In this document: positions 50,191 through 60,599 of the stretch, one piece after another
Position numbering within the stretch: position 1 is the stretch's first letter
Layout: each line of letters opens with the position of its first letter
NCBI GenBank assembly: GCA_009760855.2
Contig: WPIO01000136.1
Span: forward strand, 1 to 64,000
Source of the DNA: Cristatella mucedo
Taxonomy: Eukaryota; Bryozoa; Phylactolaemata; Cristatellidae
Direction: 5' to 3'
DNA: 64,000 bases
The notes under the pieces: generated by a model
Told to the model about the DNA's origin: nothing
The model's input: the letters and a program-made list of their open reading frames with translations, nothing else
Databases searched by the model: none
Position numbers and translations under genes: made by a program

Positions 50191-50256
50191 TATGGCGATA
50201 GAAGAGCCTTTACGGCTCTCATGTATGGCGATAGAAGAGCCTTTACGGCTATCACC
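50191..50256. repeat. 33-base direct repeat, two copies
   Basis: 'tatggcgatagaagagcc' begins at 50,191 and 50,224. Each copy includes the inverted pair AGAGCC/GGCT(C/A)T around a short loop. Confidence 0.85.
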
Positions 50257-50280
50257 ACAGCTTGCAGTGGCTACAAAGGA

Positions 50281-50371
50281 TAGCCCACCACAGGATTCGA
50301 ACCCACGTCTTCGGGACCGATGTCGTAAAAAGCAACCGCCCTACCTGGTGTGCCATCGTGGCTCCTCACTC
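50281..50371 (-). other. tRNA-like sequence (SINE head or tRNA pseudogene)
   Basis: Minus strand: A box TGGCACACCAGGTAGGGCGG and a perfect B box GGTTCGAATCC, with a T-stem of five pairs including wobbles. The acceptor stem pairs only 3 of 7, so a working tRNA is unlikely. Confidence 0.45.
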
Positions 50372-51849
50372 GGCATCCTCAGCGTTTCAAGAGCTTGCAT
50401 GTGTCTCGTGCACGTCCCAAGACGAGCAAGCCGTTTGCATTGCATTGCTTTGCTATGCAAAGCAGATGCAATCGTGTGGTAAGCCACGTAGTCCTTCAAC
50501 TACCCTCTCCTTCCGCTGTCACCACCACTAACAGAGTCGAAACTATTTGCGTTTTCATTGGCGGATACTTTTCAGGTTCACATTTTAATGAGTTCCATCT
50601 CTTCAGCCTTGCTGAGGTCGCGTAAAACTCGAGACTTTGCCCCTTGCCCATTCGTTCCCACTTGCCACTGCTCTGTCATCTTTGGCCTCCGCTGAGTGCA
50701 GCATTCCCTATCTATATTTGTAATTATCCACCTCATAGAAAGAGGATAGCTGGCTGCTACTGCAATTGGCTGTAATCATTACTCAATAGCTTGAGTACCG
50801 ACAAGCAATTGCTAGACGGCTGTATGAGTGCCAATTGGCTGCTACTAGTAACTAGCTCAGGGAAAAAGCTGCTAATCATCAAACGCACTCGTCCATTCTA
50901 CATGCAGGTCAAACGCTTGCTAGCTTAATGGATGGTTTAATCCTGGTGCCATAATCCTGGTGGTCTGCTTTACTGCTGGGGTCCGGCGGTAAGTGGGTTG
51001 GGTGATACCCTGCAGGATCTACAGGAAGTCCGGAAAATCCTGTTATGCATCGTCTTAGGGCTCCTCGGCAGGCTGGGTTTCACGGACAGTGGTTCTACTT
51101 GGCGGTTGATAGCGATGAGATTACTCTAGTCCAATGTCGATGTCAACTGAGTCTCGTTCCATGTGTCTGTCAGCGACTTCACCATAATTTGGCTAACCTG
51201 GCAGTTGAAGTGTGTGATATTAAGCTTTTGGAAAAAGTCCTTCTGTTTCGTTTGCATTGCTGCATAAGAACAACGGCAGCTTTTTAAGCACGAGCTCTAT
51301 GCAGGGCGTCCTTCCACCGACCCGGGTTAGGCTCACATCTAGTGAATAGAATCAACAACAGAATCCCAGCAAGTTACCACATGATCATTGCTGGCTGCTT
51401 GCATGTGAAGCCAGTCTTGGAGACGTTGGCTTCGTGGACAGCCAGCCGTCCATTTCAATGCTATCATAGGTCGGGACAATGCCTCGCAAAATGTCGCCAA
51501 CCTAAGCACTCAAAGCAGTGAATTCCAACAGACCGGTTAAGCTCACGGCCAGAATTCTGGCTTCTATGGCTGAAAGCTTCATCTCCGTCATTTGCATTAT
51601 CACTCAAGGTGGCAGCCGCGAGTTATTGGGCATTCTTGCTTTTCTCTACCACACAAGTCAGCGCGCCGGTTAGTTTCGACACTGCTCCGAATTTGCTGAG
51701 GCGTACAGTTGCTCAAGTTCGTCCCTATAGTTGCCGGATGCACATAATTGACATCGTCTGGTCCATTGCTTTGTGTCGCCTTACAGTCGTTCAAAGTGGT
51801 GAGCAGATCAGATAATCTTTTTTGCTAAAAATTGATCTCCTGCCTAAGT
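50372..51849. other. No confident gene
   Basis: Short overlapping ORFs only. Confidence 0.3.
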
Positions 51850-52105
51850 TCTCCTCAAGTGAGATTGTCCCTCACGGAAGCTTAGAGACTTAACTGTGTC
51901 TGAAGTCACACCTCTCACAATTTCGGGGTCGAATGCTGCTTCTACAGCCATTTCTGTAACGTTAAAAGTCCAAATGGCAGTTGGTAAATCGCGATCTGTG
52001 TTGAGAGTCCTCCAATCGAAGAAAGGCAAGCAGTTTTCCAGTCTCGCGTCCCATTACTTTGCTGCAACACAAACTTTGAAAAGTTATAACGGGTTTCAGT
52101 TATAG
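51850..52105 (-). CDS. Probable coding segment, frame unresolved
   Basis: Good acceptor 'tttgtgttgcag' at 52,105. Downstream the most protein-like frame is FFDWRTLNTDRDLPTAIW ... EAAFDPEIVRGVTSDTVK, up to a possible donor CC|GTGAGG near 51,873. The frame entering from the acceptor is different (KVMGRETGKLLAFLRLED), so either an indel or another splice is needed. No family was recognised. Confidence 0.3.
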
Positions 52106-52162
52106 GAGCAGCAGTCGTTTCTTTCTTGTAGTAATATGGGGTCCATTCCCTGCTACCCAGTA

Positions 52163-52975
52163 ATAATAATAATAATAGTAACAATAATAATCTACTTGAT
52201 AAAGCGCCCTCAGAGAACTTAATCTCTCTCTAGGCGCTTTACATTTGCTGCAACGGAAAATGCAATTAAATGATAATTAAAATCATGCTTGAAAAACAAA
52301 AAAATGAATAACATGGTTAGGGGGTGACATGCACAGGGTCAGCGTGCCAATGTGGTTAGTGGCAGCATGCACAGTGTCAGCACGCATAAGCACGTGAAGG
52401 ACGAATCACAGGGACCCACTAAATGCTGTCCTAAATAGGTGTGTTTTTAAGTTCCTTTTAAATGTGGTCAGGTCAGGGGATGTTCTGACGCAGGTCGGGA
52501 GGGAGTTCCAAGCTTTGGGAGCATACGAACTAAATGCACGGTCTCCAAAGGATTTGAGGTTTGTACGAGGTATTTCTAGACTGTTGGATTCCGAAAAGCG
52601 GGTGGTACGATGCTTGGCCTGATGGGGGAGTATGTCGGAGAGATAGGCTGGAGCCATAGAATGAAGGGACCTAAAAGTGAGCGACAAAACCTTGAAGTCA
52701 ATCCGTTGCTTGACTGGTAGCCAGTGCAGGTCGGCGAGAAGTGGAATAATGTGGCAACTGCGACGCTCACGACCGACAAGCCTAGCTGCCGAGTTTTGCA
52801 CCAGCTGCAATCGCCTGATCGCACATGCTGGTAGGCCAGTAAGCAGTGAGTTGCAGAAGTCGAGACGAGATGTCACGAATGCATGGACAAACTTAGACGT
52901 GGTATCCCTATCTAAACAAGCCCGAATTTTAGCAATATTATGAAGCTGAAAATAATAGTGTCCTTTGAGCACCTA
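52163..52975 (-). mobile_element. 5'-truncated LINE (CR1/L2-like) with the longest intact RT tail in the window
   Basis: A minus-strand frame from 52,972 to 52,406 encodes about 180 residues of the reverse-transcriptase C-terminal region: FVTSRLDFCNSLLTGLPAC, QNSAARLV, DLHWLPVKQRIDFKVLSLTF, AYLSDIL, SYAPKAWNSLP, FKRNLKTHLF. This block is typical of CR1/L2 clades. A 3' UTR of about 220 bases ends with 'gagagattaagttctctga', 'gggcgctttatcaag' and an (ATT)n tail at 52,163-52,195. The least degraded copy here, so probably the youngest. Confidence 0.93.
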
Positions 52976-53083
52976 TTCTATTTGAATAAATTACTCGATA
53001 ATTCCACATGGCAGTGACGATCGATACTAATTGTTCAAGCTTGGAGGGATTGTGCATTGCGCCTTCTCTCCCCTCAGCCTCTG

Positions 53084-53278
53084 CTAGTCGTTTCTATCTA
53101 GTTGTTGCTGTGCTGCCTCGATGCTTAGGTTTCTGTACTTTGAAGAAGCGAAAAGTGAAGTAAAATTAACACTAGCTGATTCAAAAGCCTCTGCAGTTTC
53201 AGGAGCTTTCCAGTCTGTCATTCTGCTTGCAATGAAGAATTTATAATCTTGGTCATTATTGTGTGGCTGATCCTTCAT
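53084..53278 (-). CDS. Small open frame, unrecognised
   Basis: 64 codons from ATG to TAG with balanced composition (DYKFFIASRMTDWKAPETAE ... IEAAQQQLDRND). No splice or family evidence. Could be a 3' exon. Confidence 0.25.
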   Translation of the reverse strand: MKDQPHNNDQDYKFFIASRMTDWKAPETAEAFESASVNFTSLFASSKYRNLSIEAAQQQLDRND

Positions 53279-53771
53279 AGCACACTTTGATTTACGTAAT
53301 CGCAGGCTATCCGCGTGAGCATTGTCTTTATTCGTTGTTTGTGTTACCCTATGTTGCGGTTTTGCCTTACTATGAATATCTCAACCTGTTTGTTGCAGAC
53401 AAACGACTCTTATGGATCAAGCTTCACTTGAGAAATGTAGGATTTTTTTCTTTCGTTATAGCCGTTTTGAGATTTTTGTTTAATTTCTCACTGACCACGA
53501 GGGCTCAAGTACAAAGTCTTCGGCTGTAATAAGTTTAATAAACTCCATTGAATTAGTTTTGCGAGGAATTTCTTGGATTTTTTTATGCTAGTGCTAAAAT
53601 AGAAAAACATGGAGGCAGCGTTCTCATCCTCACTCATGTCTGGATTATTAACACATTTAGGCTTTTTTTCTTGGTCACTGAAATTGCTGATTGATAAGAC
53701 CTTACATGTTTACTTGATGCGCAATTGCCACTAGAACGGCACTTGGGCCACTCTTATTAAGTTACCAAAGG

Positions 53772-53853
53772 TTTCTGATGGCAAAGTAATGTCTCATCCC
53801 AAATAAAATAGCTTTCTGATGGCAAAGTAATGTCTCATCCCAAATAGAATAGC
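53772..53853. repeat. 41-base direct repeat, two copies
   Basis: 'tttctgatggcaaagtaatg' starts at 53,772 and 53,813. The copies differ by one base (aataaaatagc / aatagaatagc). Confidence 0.92.
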
Positions 53854-56332
53854 AATCATCGATTTAGGCACTCAATGAAGTCAGGCAGATATCACGACCT
53901 GTCAATGTGAAGTGAACCTTTGGCGCGTGTTTGTTTAGCTAGTGATCGCTTCCTTGGGAACAGGTGAGCCAACGAATTAAATGGCGGAGCTGTGGTGGCC
54001 GAGCGAAATGAGCAAATATCTATCATGCTTCGACTAGCTTACTACTGCACGAAAACCATTTCTCTCGGCAACTTTCATGATTAATCTAGGTGAAACATTC
54101 GGAAAATTCTAGTGGCCTTCATTTTTGTAGCATGAAATAAGATTAACATTTTTTTAAGGTTGATGATAAATAGTGATTTTATTTTTTTAACCAGTGACTT
54201 AAATTATTTGATTGATGCGTCAGTATGCAAGCTTTTGTAATCAACTGGATATGGTGCATTCAGGCCTAAATAAAATAAGTGCCTGCTCTGAGAACAGACA
54301 TCTGCAGAAGAGTATATTAGATAGGCTGGCAGCTAATTATCAAACGGAATCCTTCAATCTTTGCACCTCTTTCAAAGAATAATAAGTAAACACGTGTAAA
54401 AAGGAGCGTAAACACGTATTCTGCAGATACTGGGACTAAGCAGTTAAATCAGCTGACTTTAATGCTTTTACACTCAAAGCCATAACACGCCCATGGCAAT
54501 GAACGCAAGCACATTTATATATCGTAAACACAATCAGCCCATGCTAAAGTAAACAAAGCAGTACATATCTAGACGGAAGGACATAATAAAATCACGTGTA
54601 CACAACGCTTACTCATACTGAATAATAAAAGTCTTCCTAGCAGTGGATTGAGGCGTTGGCCTCTGCACTTTCTGCATTCGGTTGCATGGGAACAGGCGCG
54701 ACCGACTGTACGAAATTTGGTGAGTAGACTTGAAAACTAGAAAAGTTCACTATGCATTATAAATTGGAGCTTTTCGAAGCTATTTTCTCTTGAATTTTTA
54801 GTTCATTTCGATGGATTTTGGTGGATTGCAATAGTGACCAACTTCTGTAGAGCCCATTTGCATGGGAGCGTGCAAGCGAAATGGCAGCACGTTTCGTGTG
54901 AACATTACAATGACCATGTACTGCAATATTCAACATTAACTCAAAATTTCGAGCATCGTACCAACAATTTTCGGTTAACTGCATGCCTAGCTAACTTGGA
55001 TTTTGAGGGATTACTTTAATCAGTGTAACCCCAAATGACGGTAACAATTGTGATCGAGAATAACTTCGGATGGAGTGCTGCTAGCATGGAATTGATGTGC
55101 CACATTGCACGCTCCGTCACTCGGTCCTGCTAAAGTCTGGACGCAAAAGCAAGAGCGCAGCAAGCAGTCATTTTAAACTTAAAATTGTGTCAATTGAGAA
55201 CGCGACTGCATGCAAAGAATAAGTAAGCTCTACTTGCTGGCGCGTTAAGAATGTATATCAACAACGATGCACAAGCGTACTAAGCCTGCCAAGTTCACCC
55301 ACGTTCACGCGCAGGCAAGCGTATACATAAGCTTGCAAAAATTAATGCATTAACTTGGATTCATTATTCGTAAATAGATTAAATTTTTTTTGAAGTCAGG
55401 ATAAGTGAAAATAAAATAAAACATAAATAAAAATTGAAGGTAGAAATGTGCAAATAAAAATTAGTGCATTGGAGCTCTTTTATAGGCGCCTTTCTGTCGC
55501 TGAATTTGTAGACGATGCTGCCGTTGCGAGTGAAAGGAAAGGCTACTACAATAGCAATGGCACTGGCCTCTAAGCATTGGCTACCAAGGTGCCAGCGAAG
55601 CGCACCTTGCTCTCCACTCCGAGTTTGTATTTGACACAAGCATGGCCTCTATGACCCGAGACAGCCGACAGCATGCAAACCGTTGCTGACAAATGCTTCT
55701 CCGGAAAACAAATGGTGTATTTATTTTTGGAGCGCTCACTGAACTCGGCGGTAAAATGGATGAGCGGTGAGTTGTCAGAAAGCATGGCTTCTAGAGCATG
55801 CCAAGTTTCGGCGCAGCGAGAGCTCAGTAAGACCTACTGCTGCAGCCTCGTCAAATGCGTCAGCTAGAAAGAAGTGATGAAGTTCAGCTGACTCGGCCAA
55901 ACGGTGCACACTGCTAGCATTGGCAAAGTACAAAGCAGGAGAACTCGCGTATTCTGAAACGTAATTTCTGTGTGAAGTTCCTCTGTTTGTATAATTGCCA
56001 CTGAACAATCGACATTAATCAATAAAGTTAGTTACAGTTTAATGACGCATAATAACTTGCATAATAATCTCGACTTTAGCAGCTTCTTCAAACAGCTGAG
56101 CTATGCCGCAACGGTCTGTGAATGCCAGTTAGGTTCCTTGTGCGGTTCACTGCACACTGTTTCCTATTGACTTCTGCTGGTTGTGGTACCGGTACGTTGT
56201 GACTGCCTTCGGAGCTGCTTCGGTGGGTGCTGGTCTCTACAGCGTCAGTCAGAAAGCCAGCTGAACTGGTCTCCGATGGGGGAGCAATGGGCAAAAGCTC
56301 ATGATCGATATCGCTTCGGCCCGAGCTTTCAG
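53854..56332. other. No confident gene
   Basis: A possible first exon lies at 55,673-55,766 on the plus strand: ATG, 31 codons (MQTVADKCFSGKQMVYLFLE ...), donor GCG|GTGAGT, phase 1. It would suit a gene running rightwards but has no confirmed next exon. A minus-strand frame at 56,088-56,354 is also protein-like. I could not decide between them. Confidence 0.3.
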
Positions 56333-56372
56333 AAAGCTGTGCGACGATAGGCACGCACTCGACGCCGCCAAA
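56333..56372 (+). CDS. Probable exon, plus-strand gene
   Basis: Acceptor 'cgagctttcag', 13 codons (KLCDDRHALDAAK), donor AAA|GTGAGT. Phase 0 out agrees with the exon at 56,470. It is short, so support comes from the donor strength and this phase match. Confidence 0.4.
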
Positions 56373-56469
56373 GTGAGTGCGTGGGTGGAATCGTGGAATC
56401 GCTGTGCTACGTCAAACCAGCTCTTGGCGGTTTTTTGTGCCGAAGTGAGGATTCCACCGATGGGGGCAG

Positions 56470-56627
56470 CTGGTTATAGTATGCGACGGAAAGAGCTCTT
56501 TCTGTCGCATGCAACTGGCATTTATGGAGAACGTCGAAACTATTTTATACAGGAGCACTGTGCTGTCGCAGATGCACGTTTTAAAGAGCAGGCGTCAGCC
56601 ATTTTCCATTTCCTTAATCCCATCCAA
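56470..56627 (+). CDS. Probable exon, plus-strand gene
   Basis: After acceptor 'gatgggggcag' the phase-0 frame reads LVIVCDGKSSFCRMQLAFME ... TVLSQMHVLKSRRQ, ending at donor CCAA|GTCAGT. This overlaps a longer 168-codon ORF in another frame (56,301-56,807). I prefer this frame because of its hydrophobic strand-plus-helix pattern and its phase match with 56,333-56,372. Confidence 0.4.
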
Positions 56628-56827
56628 GTCAGTACCGTACCTAGTGATATTCGCCCCGGTTTAGCTGATTGTTCTTGTCGCTACGTCATCAGAAAGATTG
56701 ACAGCGTCAGTGAGTGGAACCTCGCGGTATTATACTCTCCTCAAGATTCTTTAAATTTAGTTCAGTGTTCTTCCTCCATACTTACCTCTAAGTCTGCCCC
56801 TATCTAATATATACCCGTATCGTGCAG

Positions 56828-57087
56828 TCATCAACCTGCCTAAAAAGCCTCAGCATATGTTAGGTGATTTAATAGCCTCATTTCAGTTATGCAGTGGCGG
56901 GAGAGAATTCACGGCTCCTTCCGCCATGATAACGGATCAAACTCACCAGGACTTAAAACAACGACCTAGTTCGTTCGTAAAGAGCCAGCACCTTACTTCC
57001 TGGGCTGCGACCCATCTTCTAGACTTCGTACCTACGATGCTCCTCCTGGAATGCCCAGATTTGCTGCTTCCCTGCCTAACTGATTAA
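56828..57087 (+). CDS. Exon-like frame, unrecognised
   Basis: Acceptor 'gtatcgtgcag', then 85 codons in phase 1 (INLPKKPQHMLGDLIASFQL ... LLLECPDLLLPCLTD) to TAA. The phase does not fit the 56,627 donor directly. Confidence 0.3.
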
Positions 57088-57690
57088 AACCGTCATTGGC
57101 TGCGGATTCTGTCGCAACATTTACCAAGGAGTCTGTTTGTTTATGTTACGTGCGTTCGTCTCTTCTGCTTTTGCTTCATGAGAATATTTCGGGAGGGGGG
57201 CATTGCAGTAGGATTGAGTGATAGGCGATGCTTCCTACTTAAGGAAAATACAGTCAGTTGCAAGGGAACACTATGGGCTTGAGCTTCGATAGAGTTGTGA
57301 TAAGCAGCCTTCATACTTTATGCCAGGAGCTCGCTGCGAAAAGTTAATCGGCTCCAAGGTTAACCTGTGATCCCCAATGTAAAAAATTCAATAATAATAT
57401 TAGAGATTACTACTACAAACTACGAGAAAACATTTCTCATAAAAATAGCACATTTTTTGGAAAGAAAGCTTGACAATTGGTCAATAATCGCTTCCGTGGA
57501 TTTCATTTGTGATTCGCCCCACAAAAAAACTATAAATAGACTGCATGTGGTTGCTTATTTAATGCAGAGACTTGGAGAATTATGGTGACTTGTATAGCTG
57601 CAAACCAAAAAGTCTATTGCAGGTCTTAGTAAATGTAGGTCTGTTCACCAACATCGAGAGTCAAATAACGGTAAAAAACTTTCTTTATAG

Positions 57691-57810
57691 AAGCAATGAA
57701 CCTTCTGTGGTTGATGAAGCAATTAACAGTAGAATCTACTGGATTAAACATGGAGGAACTGTGCATGCTTTCACCTCTCTCTCTGCTGATCTGCAGTTCT
57801 ATGTGACATA
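57691..57810 (+). CDS. Exon-like segment, frame uncertain
   Basis: Good acceptor 'aactttctttatag'. Two frames stay open: AMNLLWLMKQLTVESTGLNM... and SNEPSVVDEAINSRIYWI.... Either could be an exon of the plus-strand gene. Confidence 0.3.
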
Positions 57811-58237
57811 GTCATAGTTGTGCTACCCTATGTTAATGTGGGAGTGAGTTGCATAACCAAGTTCGTCTATTCGGCACGCCGCTAAATTTGTGGCTTGATT
57901 GTTTTGGAATCGTATTGGGCAGTCGAAGGCCATCATGACCATTGGCTATATTTATTTTTTAGGAGACTCAGCTCTTGGTATTGAGTCTAGTCTTACTTCA
58001 TGTTAGTCAACTTATTCGCTTCAGACACAATTGGCTGCTATTTGTCAGTCTGATCGAACTATGTTTGAGCGATAGCAGGTTGTATTGCTTCTTGTAAACG
58101 CCGTTTCTTAGCTTGATGAAGTATGAGAATGCAGTATTATTATATTAAGACTTGCACGCTCTCAATTAACGTGAGGTATATTTATGCCTAAAAAAAACAA
58201 ATACCGCATATTTTGGTTAACGCTCACTATTTTCTAG

Positions 58238-58428
58238 AAGACTTTATGGGATTGCTTATCTCCATTAGGATGGCAGCTGCCCCCTCCGCGTCCGTGCTGT
58301 GCCAACGTCTGAGAGTCTCTACCAACGAATCGCAAATGAAGTATGTATCTTACGCTAGTGGTCCTCTGCTCGTAAATGGTGCAGCCATGTACAGCGATTG
58401 CAAGAGGTGCTTTCCAAAAATGATGGCA
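58238..58428 (+). CDS. Exon of an unrecognised plus-strand gene
   Basis: The excellent acceptor 'cgctcactattttctag' precedes a 63-codon frame (DFMGLLISIRM ... YASGPLLVNGAAMYSDCKRC). Suggested donor GGCA|GTACAC leaves phase 0, as needed by 58,524. The donor is weak. The frame itself stays open to 58,548. Confidence 0.5.
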
Positions 58429-58523
58429 GTACACGGGCTCGTGTCAGTGGCTAAACCATTGCTCGTTGTTAGCAGTTTCGGAATATCTTCATGCTTAGTT
58501 TGCATAGTCCAGCTGGTTTGCAG

Positions 58524-58587
58524 CGATTGCAAGTGGCTGCCGGCTTGAGGCACCTGAGAGCTGAGATTTCCGGTATTTTGGGGAAGA
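58524..58587 (+). CDS. Exon of an unrecognised plus-strand gene
   Basis: Acceptor 'gctggtttgcag', 21 codons of helical character (RLQVAAGLRHLRAEISGILG), donor GAAGA|GTAAGC. Phase 0 in, phase 1 out, fitting the exon at 59,091. Confidence 0.6.
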
Positions 58588-59090
58588 GTAAGCAAAGATC
58601 TTCTCGTTTGGACCTCTAAATTAATTAAATTAAATTGCCTTTTAATTAATGATTAGATTTAATTAATTGCCTACATAATTAATTAAATCCAACTTAATTG
58701 CCAGTGGGTCTCCCAATGGGATTAAGGTTTACACTTTTTCAACCTGCAGTAAATGACCTAGCCCGACAAGCGAAGGTTTGGGCTGCGTGCTTCTCAGAAT
58801 GCGAAGATAATACGTATATGCATGCATCTTCATTAGCAAGTAGAAGGAGACTCTATTATCCAGACTTATAAAACGCACAATTTTATGCCATACCTTTTGC
58901 TTTTGAGGAACAGTGTCTCATATAAGTTCCGACTATGACAGTTTCAAGGTTGCTAATAGGTGCTCTTAGTCGTACTCTTTCTTCAGCAAAATTGCATTCC
59001 CTTTATGTAAATTTACACTTCGTTTAGATTTTTCTTTTGAAAAAAATTGCTGGGACGACTCCTGATAACCTCTGGCTACCTAAGGCACAG

Positions 59091-59204
59091 CCCGTCTGGT
59101 TGAAGCAAACTTAAACGGAGCTCTATTTAGCAGTGCTGATAGAATTCGATCGCAGTTTGGCCATACCGAAAAACGTGTTGATATTTCGGTGCAGTGTTCA
59201 CAAG
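59091..59204 (+). CDS. Exon of an unrecognised plus-strand gene
   Basis: 37 full codons (RLVEANLNGALFSSADRIRS ... EKRVDISVQCSQ) between acceptor 'cctaaggcacag' and donor CAAG|GTTGTT. In-frame stops lie on both sides, so splicing is required. Phase 1 in and out. Confidence 0.65.
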
Positions 59205-59265
59205 GTTGTTGAAGAGTAAATTATAGCTAGTCAGCAAAGCCGGAATGAAGCGCAGGGAGATAGTC

Positions 59266-59350
59266 AGGCGGTCATAGGTCATAGGTCATAGGCGGTCATA
59301 GGTCACAGTCATGGGCGGTCATAGGTCACAGGTCATGGGCAGTCGGTCGC
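59266..59350. promoter_or_regulatory. Minisatellite of AGGTCA half-sites (two DR1 pairs) in an intron
   Basis: AGGTCA occurs at 59,276, 59,283, 59,300, 59,323 and 59,330. The first two and the last two are direct repeats with a one-base spacer, the DR1 arrangement bound by RXR/HNF4-type nuclear receptors. The block is a degenerate 'ggcggtcataggtca' repeat, so regulation is only a possibility. Confidence 0.4.
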
Positions 59351-59453
59351 ATGACAAGACAAGCCCTGTCAGTAGCCGACCGCTAGCTGACCGCTAGCCG
59401 AAAGAAGAAAGCAGTGGCTAACGTGTCCTAGGAAAGTTTGTTGTCTCCTGTAG

Positions 59454-59543
59454 TTGATATTGAGTATGAAAGGAGACAACTTCCACCAGTGCTGTTTGAA
59501 AATAAAGCACATGTATGGTACAAATGTCAACCCACTAGCGACA
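59454..59543 (+). CDS. Exon of an unrecognised plus-strand gene
   Basis: 29 full codons (DIEYERRQLPPVLFENKAHV ...) between acceptor 'tgtctcctgtag' and donor GACA|GTAAAT. Phase 1 in and out. It joins 59,204 through a GTT codon and 59,888 through an AAC codon. Confidence 0.65.
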
Positions 59544-59654
59544 GTAAATGCTTGTTACTATGCCTCGCCTGAGGTTGATCACAGTGCTGCATCTGCAGCA
59601 GCTTTTTCAAAATGCGACCTTTTAGCAAGTCCATAGTTAAGCATTGTATTCAGG

Positions 59655-59720
59655 GCACGCACACGCACACACACACATTCACACACACCGCACACACACA
59701 CACCGCACACACACACACAC

Positions 59721-59813
<93 letters not shown>

Positions 59814-59832
59814 ACGCTCACGCACACGCACA

Positions 59833-59869
<37 letters not shown>

Positions 59870-59887
59870 GCGCGCACACATACACAG
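59655..59887. repeat. Long (CA)n microsatellite, intronic
   Basis: About 230 bases of CA-rich repeat with CG, TT and GC interruptions. Its right end forms the acceptor 'cacatacacag' of the next exon. The long His/Thr and Cys/Val ORFs across it are artefacts. Confidence 0.95.
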
Positions 59888-59984
59888 ACGGCTCTTTGGT
59901 TGAAACTTCTGCATCCGGCATATTAACGCCCGAAGGAGCAGTTCATGGAAAGTCTCCATTTTTGCACGCTGACTTCGATGTCTG
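59888..59984 (+). CDS. Exon of an unrecognised plus-strand gene
   Basis: 31 codons (GSLVETSASGILTPEGAVHG ... HADFDV), entering in phase 1 straight after the CA repeat and leaving in phase 2 at donor TCTG|GTAATG. Confidence 0.6.
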
Positions 59985-60155
59985 GTAATGGATCCTTATC
60001 GCGCGTGGAAGCAACGCCTTCTTCTTTAGCTGTGTGGGTTACGAGAGCGCTGCTTACAATTAACAGTAATCCCATGCATTTACAGCTGGCAATATTGTTA
60101 AAAGAAATTAAATAATCCTCACAGATTCTCACGAGAATGCAGGACTGTAGTTTAG

Positions 60156-60451
60156 GTATCCTGTTGGATCAATGATTCCGACCAATCTGGCTGTATCACG
60201 AACGTCAACAGAATGCACTAAAATCAGAAAAAACTGCCTTGCTGCTGGATTGCAAGGCAGCTCCGGCTTTTCCGCTGACATGGCAGAAACAAAAGGCACT
60301 CGTTGCTTGTCTAGCCCCTTTAATGCGCTTGCTAAAAAAGTCTAGCGTTGTGCAGATGAAAATATGCGCCATTCGAACTCTTGAAGCACCCGAGGGCCTT
60401 GAGATACCGAACAATTTGATTGATCAACTAAAGCGAATGCTTCTCTTCTGA
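60156..60451 (+). CDS. Last exon of the plus-strand gene, frame broken at an A6 run
   Basis: Acceptor 'gactgtagtttag'. The phase-2 frame gives YPVGSMIPTNLAVSRTSTEC ... SSPFNALAKKV and then TAG at 60,343. Dropping one A from the A6 run (60,334-60,339) continues without interruption into KKSSVVQMKICAIRTLEAPE ... DQLKRMLLF and TGA at 60,449. AATAAA signals lie at 60,564 and 60,591. The end is either the TAG, or the longer reading if the A run is miscounted. No family was recognised for this gene. Confidence 0.55.
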
Positions 60452-60599
60452 ATCAGCTCAACTGACGATTTGGTAGGCCACTCCCAAGCTCCGAAAAAGC
60501 TATTTTTGAAGTTGTTGAATCGTTTGGTGTAAGCCTTGCTTATTTTAAAGACCAAAAAAAAGGAATAAACTATGAATTTTTGCTTGTCTGAATAAAAAG

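Noticed and set aside
50281-50371. Functional tRNA gene
   Set aside because: A and B boxes are present but the acceptor stem does not pair. More likely a SINE head or pseudogene.
56301-56807. 168-codon plus-strand ORF as a single exon
   Set aside because: Not excluded, but a spliced reading in another frame (56,333-56,372 plus 56,470-56,627) has better splice sites and a more protein-like sequence.
59579-59988. Long Thr-His and Cys-Val ORFs
   Set aside because: Translations of the CA repeat. Only the last part, from 59,888, is exon-like.
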